Of a DNA stretch of 64,000 nucleotides, positions 1 through 12,100 are shown piece after piece. This DNA comes from Cryptomeria japonica. Taxonomy: Eukaryota > Streptophyta > Pinopsida > Cupressales > Cupressaceae. A model generated the notes under the pieces. It was not told the DNA's origin. It was given only the letters and a program-made list of their open reading frames with translations, and ran no database searches. Made by a program: the position numbers and the translations under genes. Every line of letters begins with the position of its first letter. Position 1 is the first letter of the stretch. Location of the stretch: positions 187,968,391 to 188,032,390 of the forward strand of contig NC_081406.1 of the NCBI RefSeq assembly GCF_030272615.1, in the 5' to 3' direction.

Positions 1-1850
1 GATCAAATTCAGGGACATTTTATTTTTCCAGATTTTGTGGACAGTCCAGAGAGAACAATTAAAATAATATACAAAATTAATTTAAAAAAATGGAAGTAGA
101 AGTTTCAATTTATTATTAATGTATAAAATGAGTAGAAGAAGCTGAAATATATACAACTTTGTTAATTTGGAAATCAATTGATCCAATGTCAATGAGAAGC
201 ATCCCTACTTTTTGTGCGTTTGGTTTAGATCACCATGGTTTCTAGTCACAGTGCATATAATTATGCGCCTTTAGCATTTGCACACAAGGTGTCTTGGCAG
301 TGGCATGGTTTGTGGGTATATGCAATCTCATTGCGGTGTCTTTTGTGCTGGTTGATATGATTTTCTGGCTTGTTCTTGGCTGCTATAGTTTGTATTTCTT
401 TAGCCTTGTGGTTGCTTTTGGAGAATAGTTTTGATCAGCCTAACTTTTGTTCGCTTCTTAGTTGTGTTTCTATGTTGCTGGGCTGGGGACTTGTATATGG
501 TATCCTGATATTATATATAAAAAAGTCAAGCATCTCTATTTTAATATTCACAATTTTAGAAAGAAGGGATAGAAAGGGAGAGCTGGTGTGGGTGCTGGTG
601 GTGGACGTTGAATAGAGACAGAAACAAAGAGAGATGAAAAAATAAAACAGACGAGGCATAAACAACAGCTTGGGTATGTAAAATGATTCATCCTTCTCTA
701 CAATTTGAAAATAGCAGATATTTATAGAAGGGAGAGAGAGAGGAGAAAATAATAAAAGTGTGAAAGACTCTTTGAATTGCAGGTTTGAATTTGAAAATGT
801 TCCCACTCAGCTCCTTTGTGTTAAAAGTTCATGTTCTCCTTATGGTTTTCACGTGGCTACACTTTTCCTGTTCTACCGTGAGGGCAAAAACAATATCTAA
901 AGTTTTCTTTAATTTAAAGCTTCTTCACAAATATGTTAATTGCCCATTTAATATTTCACAGAACATTGATTTCCCATGAAAACATTTTTTTGATTTGAAT
1001 CTCAACCTTAATCAAAGGGATCTTATGGTTGAATAAAGTTAGATTTGGCTTGTTGGAAGGCGTAAGAGGTACAAGATCTGTATTGCCATTGGAGTTGAGT
1101 GCTTGAAGTGAGTTGTAGCTCACATTATACTGGAGTTTTCTCCTTGATGCGAGTTTCTCCCAGATAAATCCTTTGTACTTCTTTTGTTGTGATGTTCACT
1201 CTCAATTTCTTTAGATCCGTTAAATTTGTATCTGTATCTTTAGAAGATCCACGGTGAATATGGTCTGTGAAACTTTTAGGAGTTGAAGCTTTTATTTCAA
1301 CAGAATATTTACTTGTATCTAGATCCCAAAATATTAGTCATATTAAAAATATGAAACAGGTACTTTTATAGATATAAAACTTGTAACTAACTCCTCTGGT
1401 GAATCCTTTGAAGCTGAAAGCTGCAGCAAATGCAATTGGAGATGCAGCACTAGAGAAGAAATTCGAGGCTAGCAGTGGAAGCATTCGACATGGCATTATT
1501 TTTGCCAATTCATTGTATTTGTAGCTGAAAAGAAAGCAATTAATTTGTTATACTCATTCTTGCGGAAGTTGTTGCAATTGCTGCAGGTCTCTTTGCATGA
1601 CCTGTTGAGGTTTTTTTTTTTGCTGACATGGACAAACTGTACACTGATGGTTAACCTGAAGTTGGTATTATGGACTACAGTTATAGGAATTAATAAAATA
1701 TACCTTTTTTGACTTGTTCAAGAGGTCTGTCTTTTTGATTGATTGTTCTTAATTTCATCTCAACTGTATAGATTTGTGTCCTTGTCAGAAAACAAAATCT
1801 ACTCTACAAAAATTTTGTACATTAGACGAGCATTGCATTGAATACATTTC
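1..1850. other. AT-rich intergenic DNA, no gene recognised
   Basis: No frame gives a convincing protein, and the short open frames here have no motif I recognise. The one coding-looking patch is a 45-codon open stretch at 1387-1524, listed under findings. The window opens with GATC, which would fit a clone end from a partial digest, but this is only a guess. Confidence 0.5.
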
Positions 1851-1952
1851 AGCCATGCTTATGCCATGAGTCAGATATATTTGTTGGACGAAGTGCATTC
1901 AAGCCATGCTTATGCTATAAGTCAGATTAATTTGTTGGGCAAAGTGGGTTCA
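1851..1952. repeat. 51-bp direct tandem repeat, two copies
   Basis: Two adjacent copies (1851-1901 and 1902-1952) begin with agccatgctt and share most bases through gtcagat and tttgttgg. They lie just upstream of the longer array that starts near 1986. Confidence 0.8.
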
Positions 1953-2820
1953 CTCAACAGCATTGTATATTTTGAAAGCATGACTTCTCAATGTATTATA
2001 TATTGTGTACTATATGGGAATGTATCTCTTGCAATTAAATTTTTTGTTGTTCAGTCCCATTTTGAAGATACTGGGGGTTTACAAAGCACTGACTTTGAAT
2101 TACTTTATTTTAGTTGGCCACTATTATAGCCGATAAGATAACTACGAAGGAAAACCTAAATTGTCTTTGAAACATTGGTTAAATTTTTTAGAAGAATCTT
2201 GTTCCATACATTGACATGCATCTCAATTTGTTACTTGTTCCAAAGTGATCTTATTTAACTGATTTATCTTATATTTAATTAAATAGTACACTATGTATTG
2301 TGTACCATATGGGAATGTATCTCCTGCAATTAAAATTTTTGTTGTTCAGTCCCATTTTGAAGATACTGGGGGTTTACAAAGCACCGACTTTGAATTACTT
2401 TATTTTAGTTGGCCGCTATTATAGCCGATAAGATAACTATGAAGGAAAACCTAAATTTTCTTTGAAACATTGGTTAAATGTTTTAGAAGAATCTTGTTCC
2501 ATACATTGACATGCATCTCAACTTGTTACTTGTTCCAAAGTTATCTTATTTAACTGATTTATCTTATATTTAATCAAATAGTATACTATGTATTGTGTAC
2601 CATATCGGAATGTATCTCCTGCAATTAAATTTTTTTTTGTTCAGTCCCATTTTGAAGATACTGGGGTTTACAAAGCATTGACTTTTAATTACTTTATTTT
2701 AGTTGGCCACTATTATAGCCGATAAGATAACTATGAAGGAAAACCTAAATTGTCTTAAACATTGGTTTAACTTTTTTAGGAAAATCTTGTTCTATACATT
2801 GACATGCATCTCAATTTGTT

Positions 2821-4526
2821 TTTGATTTAAGTAAAAGCAAGTTTTAAAGGGACCCAAAACCCTATACGAGACAGGTTTTAGAAGGACTTGCAACCCGAAC
2901 CGAAAGATAAACTTGAAAGACCACTCAAAGAAACAAAACACGAGAGAATTGGTCCAGCCAAAAACAGAAAGGGAACAACATTAACCCCCACCCAAAAACC
3001 AACAAGCTGCCAAAAACCAACAGCCCTACCCCAACCAGGAAAGATCAAGAATTTGACCTACCCTTATGGGATCAAAGGGTCATATCAAAAGAGGATTGGG
3101 ACAATTTAGATTTTTTACTTTTAATAGTAATCCATCCCTCCTCAACCCTAGTAGCAACTTTTTGTCGAGAGGAAGGGTCCAGGATAGAGGACCTCCCATC
3201 ATCAGGAGGAGCAGAGCCAACATCCACAGAGGTAAAGATAGCAGAAGATCCAACAACAATTTGAGATGCGGGAGGGTCATCCATCGAATCATTTTTCTCA
3301 CTCGGGGTGCCATTGCATGCATTCACACATTCCTGAGGCACAACAACACCATAAACAAGGGGCGTACCCTTAGTCTGAGGAACTTGTGCCACCACTTGGG
3401 AGAAACTTTTCTTTTTAACAAAATAATGTTAAGAGGATGCACCTTTCCACCAAGAAGCAGATCTTTTTTTCTTTTTATTTGTTTTACACCCTGCAACAAC
3501 ATGTCCAGTCTGGAAGCACTTTCGACATCTAAAGGGGATACCTTCAAAGTCAAGTTGTTGGACCCAAGATCCCAAGGAAGATTCAATCTCTAACTCAGCT
3601 GGAAGCCCTTTAGAGACATCAATGTTAACCAAAATATGAGCATAGGTAGAATGATAAATTTGGTAGGATTCTTTATCAATCATTAGGAATTCACCTAAAG
3701 CCTCCTCCACTTCCTCTAGCAGAGAATCTGTCCAAAGATGAAGGGGAAGGTTGGGGAGCTTAAGCCAAATAGGAATCTCATTAAATGAATCAGTAGATGG
3801 ATTAAAGCTTGAGAACCAGGGTTTAACCATCAAAACATATTTGTCCTCCCAGTTGAAAGGATTAATCCCTAAGATTTTCGATTTATCCTCTGCAAATTCA
3901 AATTTAGCAATGAAAAAACCCTTGGCTAAGGGAAAAATGTTAACTGAACCTTTTATGATCGGTTCCCAGCTTTGGGAGATCCAAGTACGCAGTTGAGGAA
4001 GGCTTGACCAAAAACCCCAGAATCTGCAAATCAAATCATGAGCTTCAAACACTGAGGAAGTGTGGATGATCTCCATGTCCGTAATTGCAGACACCTTGAA
4101 AACTAGAGGTTTGCAAACAGAAACCGCCACAGGCCCTAAGCCACGGGCACCCCAATCGGCTACAGAGGGCGTAGGAAGCATCGTACCACCATCCGAAACC
4201 CTCACAGAGCTCCCAAGAACAACACCAGGACTAGCCGCACCAGGGGCTAGGGCAGAATGCACAGAGTCGGCATCGCGAACAGCAACGACAGCCTTAATAG
4301 TAGTCGCAGATGGCAACGCGGCGACCTTAGCAGCAATCGTAGCCGCACCAGGGGTTAGGGCGGATTGCAGAGGGTCGGCCTCACAAGCAGCAATGGTGGT
4401 CATAGTCGCAGTCGCAGATGGCAACACGGCGAAAGCCCTCGCAGTCGCAGCGGCGACCTTAGTCACAACCGCATATGGCATCGTGACGGAAGCCCTCGCA
4501 GCGGCAGACGACATTGTAGGCAGACA
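2821..4526 (-). mobile_element. ORF1-only LINE (non-LTR retrotransposon) insertion
   Basis: A 1,706-bp insertion on the minus strand is bounded by a perfect 23-bp direct repeat (2798-2820 and 4527-4549). This is the long target-site duplication typical of target-primed reverse transcription. The 5' end lies 12 bp upstream of the ORF1 start at 4514. The 3' end on the minus strand carries a gggttttgggtccc block followed by a short A-rich end, as I expect at plant LINE 3' ends. No endonuclease or reverse transcriptase ORF2 lies between ORF1 and the 3' end. It is therefore an internally deleted or ORF1-only derivative that must have been mobilised in trans. Confidence 0.8.
3072..4514 (-). pseudogene. 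LINE ORF1 (DUF4283-like domain plus CCHC zinc knuckle), one stop
   Basis: One minus-strand frame runs from ATG 4514 to the stop at 3072. It is broken only by a TAA at 3429-3431, after which the same frame continues. An upstream ATG at 4538 lies inside the target-site duplication, so 4514 is the likelier native start. The N-terminal third is Ala/Val/Thr-rich. A central region of about 150 residues with tryptophan-rich blocks (FWGFWSSLP, PIWLKLPNLPLHLW) resembles the DUF4283 family of plant LINE and gag-like proteins. A zinc knuckle CRKCFQTGHVVAGC and a lysine run follow. In LINEs this protein binds element RNA. The family call comes from motif recognition only. Confidence 0.75.
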
Positions 4527-5275
4527 ATTGACATGCATCTCAATTTGTTACTTGTTCCAAAGTGATCTTATTTAACTGATTTATCTTATATTTAATCAAA
4601 TAGTATATTATGTAGTGTACCATATGGGAATGAATCTCCTGCAATTAAATTTTTTGTTGTTCAGTCCCATTTTGAATATACTGGGGGTTTACAAAGCACT
4701 GACTGTGAATTACTTTATTTTAGTTGGCAGCTATTATAGCCGATAAGATAACTATGAAGGAAAAGCTAAAGACGGGGTTTACAAAGCACCGACTTTGAAT
4801 TACTTTATTTTAGTCGACTGCTATTATAGTCGATAAGATAACTATAAAGGAAAACCTAAATTGTCTTTGAAACATTGGTTAGTTTTTTTAGAAGAATATG
4901 GAACATTGGTTAATTTTTTTAGAAGAATCTTGTTCCATACATTGACATGCATCTCAATTTGTTACTTGTTCCAAAGTGAGCCTATTTAACTGATTTATCT
5001 TATATTTAATTAAATAGTATACTATGTATTGTGTACCATATGGGAATGTATCTCCTGCAATTACAAAGCACTGACTTTGAATTACTTTATTTTAGTTGGC
5101 CACTATTATAGCCGATAAGATAACTATGAAGGTAAACCTAAATTGTCAATGAAACATTGGATAAATTATTTGGAAGAATCTTGTTCCATACATTGACATG
5201 CATCTCAATTTGTTACTCGTTCCAAAGTGATTTTATTTAATTGATTTATCTTATATATAATTAAATAGTATACCT

Positions 5276-6828
5276 GATTTATTTTACATGTCAACATAGG
5301 GAGCTATCATACAGACGTGCTCATGCTATTTGTTTTTGGGTTGTGGCGTGACTTGGATTTTTGAACCTATTTTGGACAATCAAGACTTTTCAACTTCCTT
5401 TTATTTTTAAGCACTTCCTGCCCACTTTTTCAACAAAAAAGCTTTAGTTGCCTTATAGGACACTTGTGATAAGTAAGACTCTTACAAGTAACTCAAGCTT
5501 CTATTTACTTTGAAATATTGGAGAAGACGTCTAGGATTGTGAGAAATTTATAGGAAGCCATCTAGCATCTAAAATTTGTGGTACATTGCAAAGTGGTTAG
5601 CTTCAACTAGTTACTTTCATTGTACTTCAAAGATCAAATAGTATGGAAAAGACATGTACGAGTTTTTTTTATAGCAAACAAAGCATCAAAGGATTGATTC
5701 AAACCCAATAATCTTGAATCAGATTTTAAATGAAAGATTAAAATAGTTAGAAATGTTTCTATATAGTGTTGCCATCAATGATAAAGGGGAGATTGTTGGA
5801 TACTTGTTGAAAGTATATTGGCAATGTCTTTTTATTGAGGTCAACAATGACGTCTAACAATATGTGTTGTCACTAGGTGGGGTAGATGGAACATTGGTAG
5901 ATTAGATGATGTATGTAGGGATATTTGAGAGGTGATGGGTTTGTGATGTAGAAGGCTGTTTGAAGATTCATCGGGTGATTGCATATTAGTCTAGAGTTCA
6001 TAGTATGTATAGCTTTTCAAGGTATATAACTTATGTTTACTATAAAGACACTTGGTTGAAGTTTGCATGCTTAGGGCATGTCTTGATATCATTTTTGGTT
6101 CAATTTCATGATTGAGAATTTGAAGAAAAATATTTAAGTGTTGTGAACGTAAGTTTGTCTTATGATTGCAAGTTAGTGTTTTGCTTTGCATCTTACCGCA
6201 TTACATTATTTGGTTGTATGGTTTTAGAGTTAAGCTTGGTAATGTCTTATGTGCTCTATAGTACCCCTACCCTAATCAGACTCTTTTTGACCTCGTTGAC
6301 CATGGTTAACTTTTTGATGGCTTGCGTGGATGGTTAAATATAATTCTTACCGCATTACATTATTTGGATGGTTAAAACAATCATTGATTAGTGTAACCAA
6401 GTTCCTAATGGTTAAATATATTTCTTAAGTGATTAATTGATCTTAAGTAAAGATTAGTTTAATTGAGTATTTCACGTTGGGAAACCCTTTAGAAGTTTGA
6501 GTTAAGTCTTCCACATGTGCAACTTCTATTGCAGTTATAAAAAAAATAAAAAATATTTTGCACACTTTTCGAGTGTTTGAAGTCATAACTTTTAGGATTT
6601 TTTGGTGGGGCATTACATGCTCATTATCAAGATTCCAACTATTTACATTGTCTACAAAAAAAGTTATAAACGTTTGATCTTCTAGTTTCAATTTGACAAA
6701 GAAACAGTTTTAGGACACTGCAAAGAATGCCATGCATTCCCCTGCATTAATAGATATGACCATGTGGATTTGAGGATATGATAAGGATGATGCTGTGGAT
6801 TAGTGGCATGAATTTCAGGTCCATTTGT
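5276..6828. other. Intergenic stretch with a possible copia PPT/LTR junction
   Basis: No gene is recognised. At 5771-5793 the sequence gccatcaatgataaagggga followed by gat leads into TGTTGGATAC. This resembles the polypurine tract and LTR start of the copia at 54122-54150, so an old copia 3' LTR may begin at 5794. No LTR end or partner copy was found. A 23-bp direct repeat occurs at 6191-6213 and 6345-6367. Confidence 0.35.
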
Positions 6829-7462
6829 GCCTTGGTATGGTCACCAGAACCAAAAATAAAGATCATAGTGGATGGGGATCTTGTTAAAACTTGTTTTGAA
6901 AAATGGGCTAAACCTGGTCATTTCTCAAAGAAACTAGCTAAGGGACCTAATGCAACCACATGGATCTGATACCTACATGTTGATGCTCACAATTTTGATA
7001 GCCACATCAAAAATTTGGTAGACATATCTCGCAAAGTATTTAGTGCTCATTTTGGTCAAATAGCGATAATATTAATTTGGCTAAGTGGGATGGACTTTCA
7101 TGACACTCACTTCTCCAATTACGAAGCATGTCTAGGAGATTCTACTCACATTAAACCCAGTGCTCAGGTAGTTTGGGCAATAATAGCCAATAAATTTTGA
7201 ATGGAGATGTGGGTGGAGGTTTTCGAGGAATACAAATACCCTCTGGGTTCATCCAGATTTGGTGAGCATCCAAAATAACTAGCGAATTGCAATTCTATGG
7301 CACCACAATTGGTGCATTGATCTTTGTAGCGTTAATGCTTTCTACTGGTTGGTGGTAATAACACAAAGATACTCCAAAATTGGCTTGGTTCTAAGACTTA
7401 GATTCCATGTTGAACCACCATTTTAGCAGGGTTACTAGGACTTGGCTTTCTATCTTGGGCAA
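6829..7462 (+). pseudogene. psaA nuclear plastid-derived pseudogene, 5' part
   Basis: Translation gives a diverged photosystem I apoprotein A1. Recognisable blocks are the N-terminal [43 protein letters not shown] and PSAQVVW segments, and later ILAGLLGLGFLSWA. In plastids PsaA binds the P700 reaction-centre chlorophylls in the thylakoid membrane. This copy has in-frame stops (for example after TTWI) and frameshifts near 7200-7400, so it is non-functional. It lies among nuclear retroelements and is a decayed plastid-to-nucleus transfer (NUPT). It stops at 7462, where the 53-kb L1 insertion begins, and resumes at 60873. Confidence 0.9.
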
Positions 7463-8151
7463 TGAAATATCCCCCTAGGATATTTGTTCCTGATTTTTAC
7501 CAAATGATCCACACAAAATTTAAACAACAATTTGCATGCAATTGTTTTCAATATACCATCAAATTAAACTGAAATTCATTAATTTTAGACTGAAATAATA
7601 GTTTTGAAATTAGAAATCAGCATTGCATTAAAATCCTTATTAGAACAACAACATAAGTTACCAATCCCAACCACAACATTTATAGTCAGATTGGACAACC
7701 AACAAATAATAACCTGAAGCACAAAGTGAGCCACCTGCATGATAACTCTAACTAACAATGGGTTTCCGTCCACTACCTCCAAGATCGAGGGTTTACGTCC
7801 TCAAACCTATTGAAAATCTAAGATGTAGATTCCATGTTGAACCACCATTTTAGCAGGGTTACTAGGACTTGGCTCTCTATCTTGGGCAATGAAATATCCC
7901 CCTAGGATATTTGTTCCTGATTTTTACCAAATGATCCACACAAAATTTAAACAACAATTTGCATGCAATTGTTTTCAATATACCATAAAATTAAACTGAA
8001 ATTCATTAATTTTAGACTGAAATAATAGTTTTGAAATTAGAAATCAGCATTGCATTAAAATCCTTATTAGAACAACAACATAAATTACCAATCCCATCCA
8101 CAACATTTACAGTCAGATTGGACAACCAACAAATATTAACCTGAAGCACAA

Positions 8152-8405
8152 GTCTTGCATGGTAGGTGAATTGGCTTGGGCCGTGGGTTTGCTCCCCATT
8201 GGTCTCGGGTTCGATTCCCTGCCAGGTTATCCCGACGGCTGGGGACTGTGGGCGGACTCATCCGCCTGCAGAGGACTAGTCTCGCCTCATCTCGCCTCTC
8301 CTCTGACCCCAACTTGGCTCCCATAAGTCCAAGGTAAGGCGGGGTTGGTCGCTGGGATGAGACGCGGGGATACCTCTGGGTTACCAAAATAAAAAATAAA
8401 AAAAA
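8152..8405 (+). mobile_element. tRNA-derived SINE
   Basis: A 254-bp insertion in the L1 left LTR is flanked by a perfect 15-bp direct repeat, taacctgaagcacaa, at 8137-8151 and 8406-8420. An internal RNA polymerase III B box, GGTTCGATTCC, lies at 8208-8218. An A-box-like tggtaggtgaattgg lies near its start. The 3' end is an A-rich tail (8387-8405). The tRNA-like head and A tail define a SINE mobilised by LINE machinery. I do not recognise the family. It is absent from the duplicated LTR piece at 7463-7816, so it arrived after that duplication. Confidence 0.85.
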
Positions 8406-8427
8406 TAACCTGAAGCACAAAGTGAGC

Positions 8428-8535
8428 CACCTGAATGATAACTCTAACTGACAATGGGTTTCCGTCCACTGCCTCCAAGATCACCTGAATGATAACTCTA
8501 ACTGACAATGGGTTTCCGTCCACTGCCTCCAAGAT
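8428..8535. repeat. 54-bp tandem duplication in the L1 left LTR
   Basis: The two copies, 8428-8481 and 8482-8535, start with cacctgaatgataactc and are identical to my reading. The right LTR and the 7463-7816 piece have a single copy, so this duplication is recent. Confidence 0.9.
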
Positions 8536-8876
8536 CGAGGGTTTACGTCCTCAAACCTATTGAAAAACTAGAACTTCCTAGAAACTCTCCAAAGAAACAA
8601 TCTCCAAACATATAACCAAGCATGCAAAAAAGAACCTCTCCAAATTATTAAATAACTCAACCTGTGACTCTTCGTTCGCCCACTACCCATCTCTTGGAAT
8701 TTCCTTCTATTTATTAAGTGACTTTACTTAACAATTTGATGCTAATATAAAAAGTCACTTTTAATCTGCATTAATAAATAATTAAATTAAGTTGTCCTTT
8801 TAAATTATTATGTTTTGACAACTTAAACTTAATTATTTAAATGGATTTCCTAATGTCCCAAAAAGGGGACATTATA

Positions 8877-8889
8877 GTCCTCCCTCCTT
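8877..8889 (-). other. L1 polypurine tract
   Basis: AAGGAGGGAGGAC on the minus strand lies directly before the 3' LTR. It follows the ctcgaggacaagcaatct block common just upstream of the 3' LTR of plant gypsy elements. Confidence 0.7.
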
Positions 8890-9146
8890 AAAGATTGCTT
8901 GTCCTCGAGCAATCATGAATCTGCATACCAATGTTAGGATCCCAAACCATCCTCAGGAATACTGTTCTGCCAATCCACTGCGCCACACTAATTAAAACAT
9001 CTGCATACCCATGGTGAAGTAGTATATCTTGGTCTACAAGAGTTAATGCACCAAACATGTCACTGTCTGGATCCCATATCAATTTGTAGAATCTGCTATA
9101 AGCAATGAAGGAGTTTGTCAACTAATCACCTTGACAAAATGAAGAT
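8877..9146 (-). other. L1 3' untranslated end
   Basis: No convincing protein. The minus-strand frames are short and ordinary. It leads into the ctcgagg block, the polypurine tract and the 3' LTR. Confidence 0.5.
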
Positions 9147-12100
9147 CTACCCCCTCAAGCCTATAAACCAACATGAAATGATACAAATCTCGTTGCCATA
9201 ACTCTGACCAACAACACAAATGATTTCAAACATGTCTCCAAACCAATGCCAATTAGAGAAAAACAACCCACACTCCATCTCTATTGAAAAGAAGCACCCC
9301 TCAACACTCCCAAACCATTGAATCATTGATGTACTCCATAAAAAATTAGGAAATGCTACATGATCCCAACTATAACAGCCACCAATCCATACAAAATCAA
9401 AGAGTATGAAGTCGCCAAGCAACAAATATATTGCTACCCTATCAAGATAAATAAACGATAGTCTCAAGAATGAGGTGTGTATGCCATCATTGCCCGACAC
9501 TGATAACTCTTGAAAGCCTGGTTCACTACAAGTGTTACTAATAAAAACAACTTCTTCACCCATAGATTGATCACCATTAAGTGAAACTTTAAAGTTGGTA
9601 AAGTCCTTCTTATCATCATCTTGAAGCATGACTTCTTCCAAATTTGGAAGCTCATAAGTAATCACTGCCCTATGACTGAAACTACTCTGAAATCTGCTTG
9701 TATAATGTAGTGTCCACCCTTGATTTAACCTATTTTGACTAGAGTTGACTTTTATATTATGTTTGATAGACTTATCTAGGCTATACTTGATTTGGATGAT
9801 GATTACTCATGTGCTTTAGTTACTTATCATTGATGTTAGACACTATTGGACATATGCTATTTTGAAGATCTATATGGATGTTGGTACTATCATGATTGAT
9901 CATGTGATTTGATGATATATGTACTTGATGGATTTTATATGCTCATTATGTGATGCATTATTGATAGATTATATTTATCAGGGTTTTGATGATGATTACG
10001 ATTACGATTACGCTAGCCCTACTTCATGATTACATTTGATGAGATGTGATTGACTATTGTTTGATTGTCTTTGTGATAGAGACGATTCCACATCACACAT
10101 TGCGAGTGGAATGTGTCGTCGCGATTCTCTATCACTTGCTTGTTCTATATATGTATATGTATATGTTGTATTGTTGTTTTGTGGTTGCAGGACTTTGCAG
10201 GTACTAGACATCGACTTCACCTGACTTCACAAGTCTGGGTGTGTCTTTAGTTCCAATGGCTTATGTGGTTCGGAGATGGCATGAGTTCTCCTCACATACT
10301 CTAGGTCTAAGTTGTTCACCATGAGTTGTCAGTGTCTCAACATAATTCGCCATGTCAGTTAATTAGATTGGTTTTCTTGGTATTGTGAGTTCGATTTATG
10401 TCAGTTGATTTACTTGGTTATGTTAGAGTAATTATGTGGCTCTCGATGTGTGGTTTTATATTTAGTAATGTTTATTTTAATGTATTTATTTTATTAGTTT
10501 TGAATATTTAATTATTTGGCATTTATATTTATTTGATAATTAACGTTTATTGATTTTATGATTATTTAATATTTGGTAAGCCTTATTGATTGTTTAATTA
10601 TTTATTTGATTTTCTATGGTTTAGTATTTATGTGATATCTTATATTTGTTTGGTTCTTTAATTTATTTAATTATTTTTTTGTTTATTTAATTTTAATCCC
10701 CATTTGGATTATTTATTTATAGCTTATGTTTATTTAATAGTTTGACTTCTATTTCCTAAGTGGGGTGTATGAACACATTAAATTTAAAATAATAATAAAA
10801 CATTCCCACTTAGTTGGATAAGTATATTTTATATATACTATACCTACCCTTTACTCTCATTGGTTAAATTCAAAATGAGAGAATAAATTATAATATATGA
10901 TGGGTTGGTAAAATATATTCTAAAATAGATTATTTTGATTGGCCGAGATTGAGGCTAGGGTTTTTGGTTATTGTTGGTTTTTATTTTCATTCCCGTGATG
11001 GTTTTCAGATTGGCTATTTTCTGAAAATTTTGGAAATTTTTCCAGCAAGCATTCTTTGTTGGTTTTAGATCTCTTTTACTTCTGGTTTTGGCTGGAGCTT
11101 GGTTGGATTTCGGTTTGGCTTTGTGGGAGCTCTTCTTCAGCTTCATTCCATCACTTTAGGTTGCATGTTGGAGTTCTTTTACTTTTGCATTTTGGTTTTA
11201 ATGGTTTCTTTGTGTATACATTGTGTTTACAAGTGTATTGGGCTTGGGTTTAAATATTACAATATTCTATGGTTTAAATATTGTTTGGAGATTAATATTT
11301 GGGCAGGAAACCTTATATTATTTGGGTTTTTATATAGTTGTTGGGAATGCCATTTCACGGTTTTGTCAGATTTCTGTATAAGCTTGGGATGTTGAATCTC
11401 TTGTTTTGCATGGGAGTTTGAATGTATATTTTTCCCTTTTGCGAGTCTTTCAGTCTGACAGTGTTTGGATTTGGTTTCATCGGTTTTTTTGCAAATTTGA
11501 AGTGGTTATGTATGCCTATTGCCGTGAAGAAATTTTGGCTGGATCTTGAGTTATAGTTTGAATATATTTATCTTGTTTATACCTATGTATTCATTTTTTT
11601 GGGGCATCTCTATTCATGTGTTTTTCGAGCCCCTTTGTTTAAGTTTGGAATTTATTTTTCTGGCGTAAGTTTTCTGAGTTTTCTGTGTGAAATATGTAAA
11701 GCATTGTTTCAGTGAAAGCGTTGTTTAAATATGTAAAAGTGTTGTTCTGTATTGTGTTTGCGCTGTTCTGCATAACACGAGCACTGTCTCATAAGGCATA
11801 AGCACGAATCTGGGAATGCATGCGCTGTCTTAGGATATGTATGCGCGATTCTGGAAATGTTTGCACTGTCCTACGGGATGAAAACACTGTTCTATTGGAC
11901 AAAAGCATTGTTCTATGGGATAAAAGCGCTAAACTGTCCGTGTTATGTGTTTTCTCAGTTTTGGTCATTTTTGAGGTATTGTCCCTAGTTGATTTTTTTA
12001 ATAGAGGCTTTATTTGAGGTCTGCTAATATTTTCCAGTTTTGGGTTTGATCAGTTTGGATGTATTTTGATGGTTTAAGTATATTTACTTCTCTATGCCAT

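Larger units (their letters stand above)
1986..5275. repeat. Tandem array, period about 296 bp, interrupted by a LINE
   Basis: About five degenerate units repeat the same order of landmarks: gtgtaccatatgggaatg, then ttcagtcccattttgaag, tagttggccactattatag and acattgacatgcatctc. Units begin near 1990, 2287, 2582, 4602 and 5028. The third unit is split by the LINE at 2821-4526. The fourth has an internal partial duplication around 4770-4920, and the fifth has a deletion near 5062. The units have no conserved reading frame, so this looks like a small local satellite or an amplified fragment of a mobile element. Confidence 0.85.
7390..8570. repeat. Tandem duplication across the psaA/L1 junction
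   Basis: The unit at 7390-7816 has 73 bp of psaA plus about 354 bp of LTR end. It is repeated from 7817, so the L1 LTR start appears at both 7463 and 7890 (period 427) and the psaA tail and GGCAA occur twice (7458-7462 and 7885-7889). The second unit was later lengthened by the SINE (8152-8405) and by a 54-bp local duplication, neither of which is in the first unit. Confidence 0.9.
7890..8876 (-). repeat. L1 3' LTR (left copy)
   Basis: It matches 60063-60872 from tgaaatatccccctagga through ggatttcctaatgtccc. The expected terminal TGTAATG on the minus strand has mutated to TATAATG. Its length of 987 bp includes a SINE with its TSD (269 bp) and a 54-bp duplication, leaving about 664 bp. Confidence 0.85.

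Noticed and set aside
3066-4575. Plus-strand frames opposite the LINE ORF1, one of 171 codons
   Set aside because: They are shadows of the GC-rich Ala/Val/Thr segment of ORF1 on the other strand.
8152-8240. tRNA gene
   Set aside because: B box and A-box-like sequences are present, but there is no cloverleaf I can close. The A tail and 15-bp TSD make it a SINE.
9147-9470. Extra Trp/Phe-rich C-terminal domain of the unknown L1 ORF as an envelope protein
   Set aside because: The composition changes abruptly and looks like read-through of T-rich DNA. There is no signal peptide or cleavage motif.
11056-11395. Hydrophobic plus-strand open frames as small membrane proteins
   Set aside because: They lie in T-rich DNA within the solo LTR, with overlapping frames and no motif.
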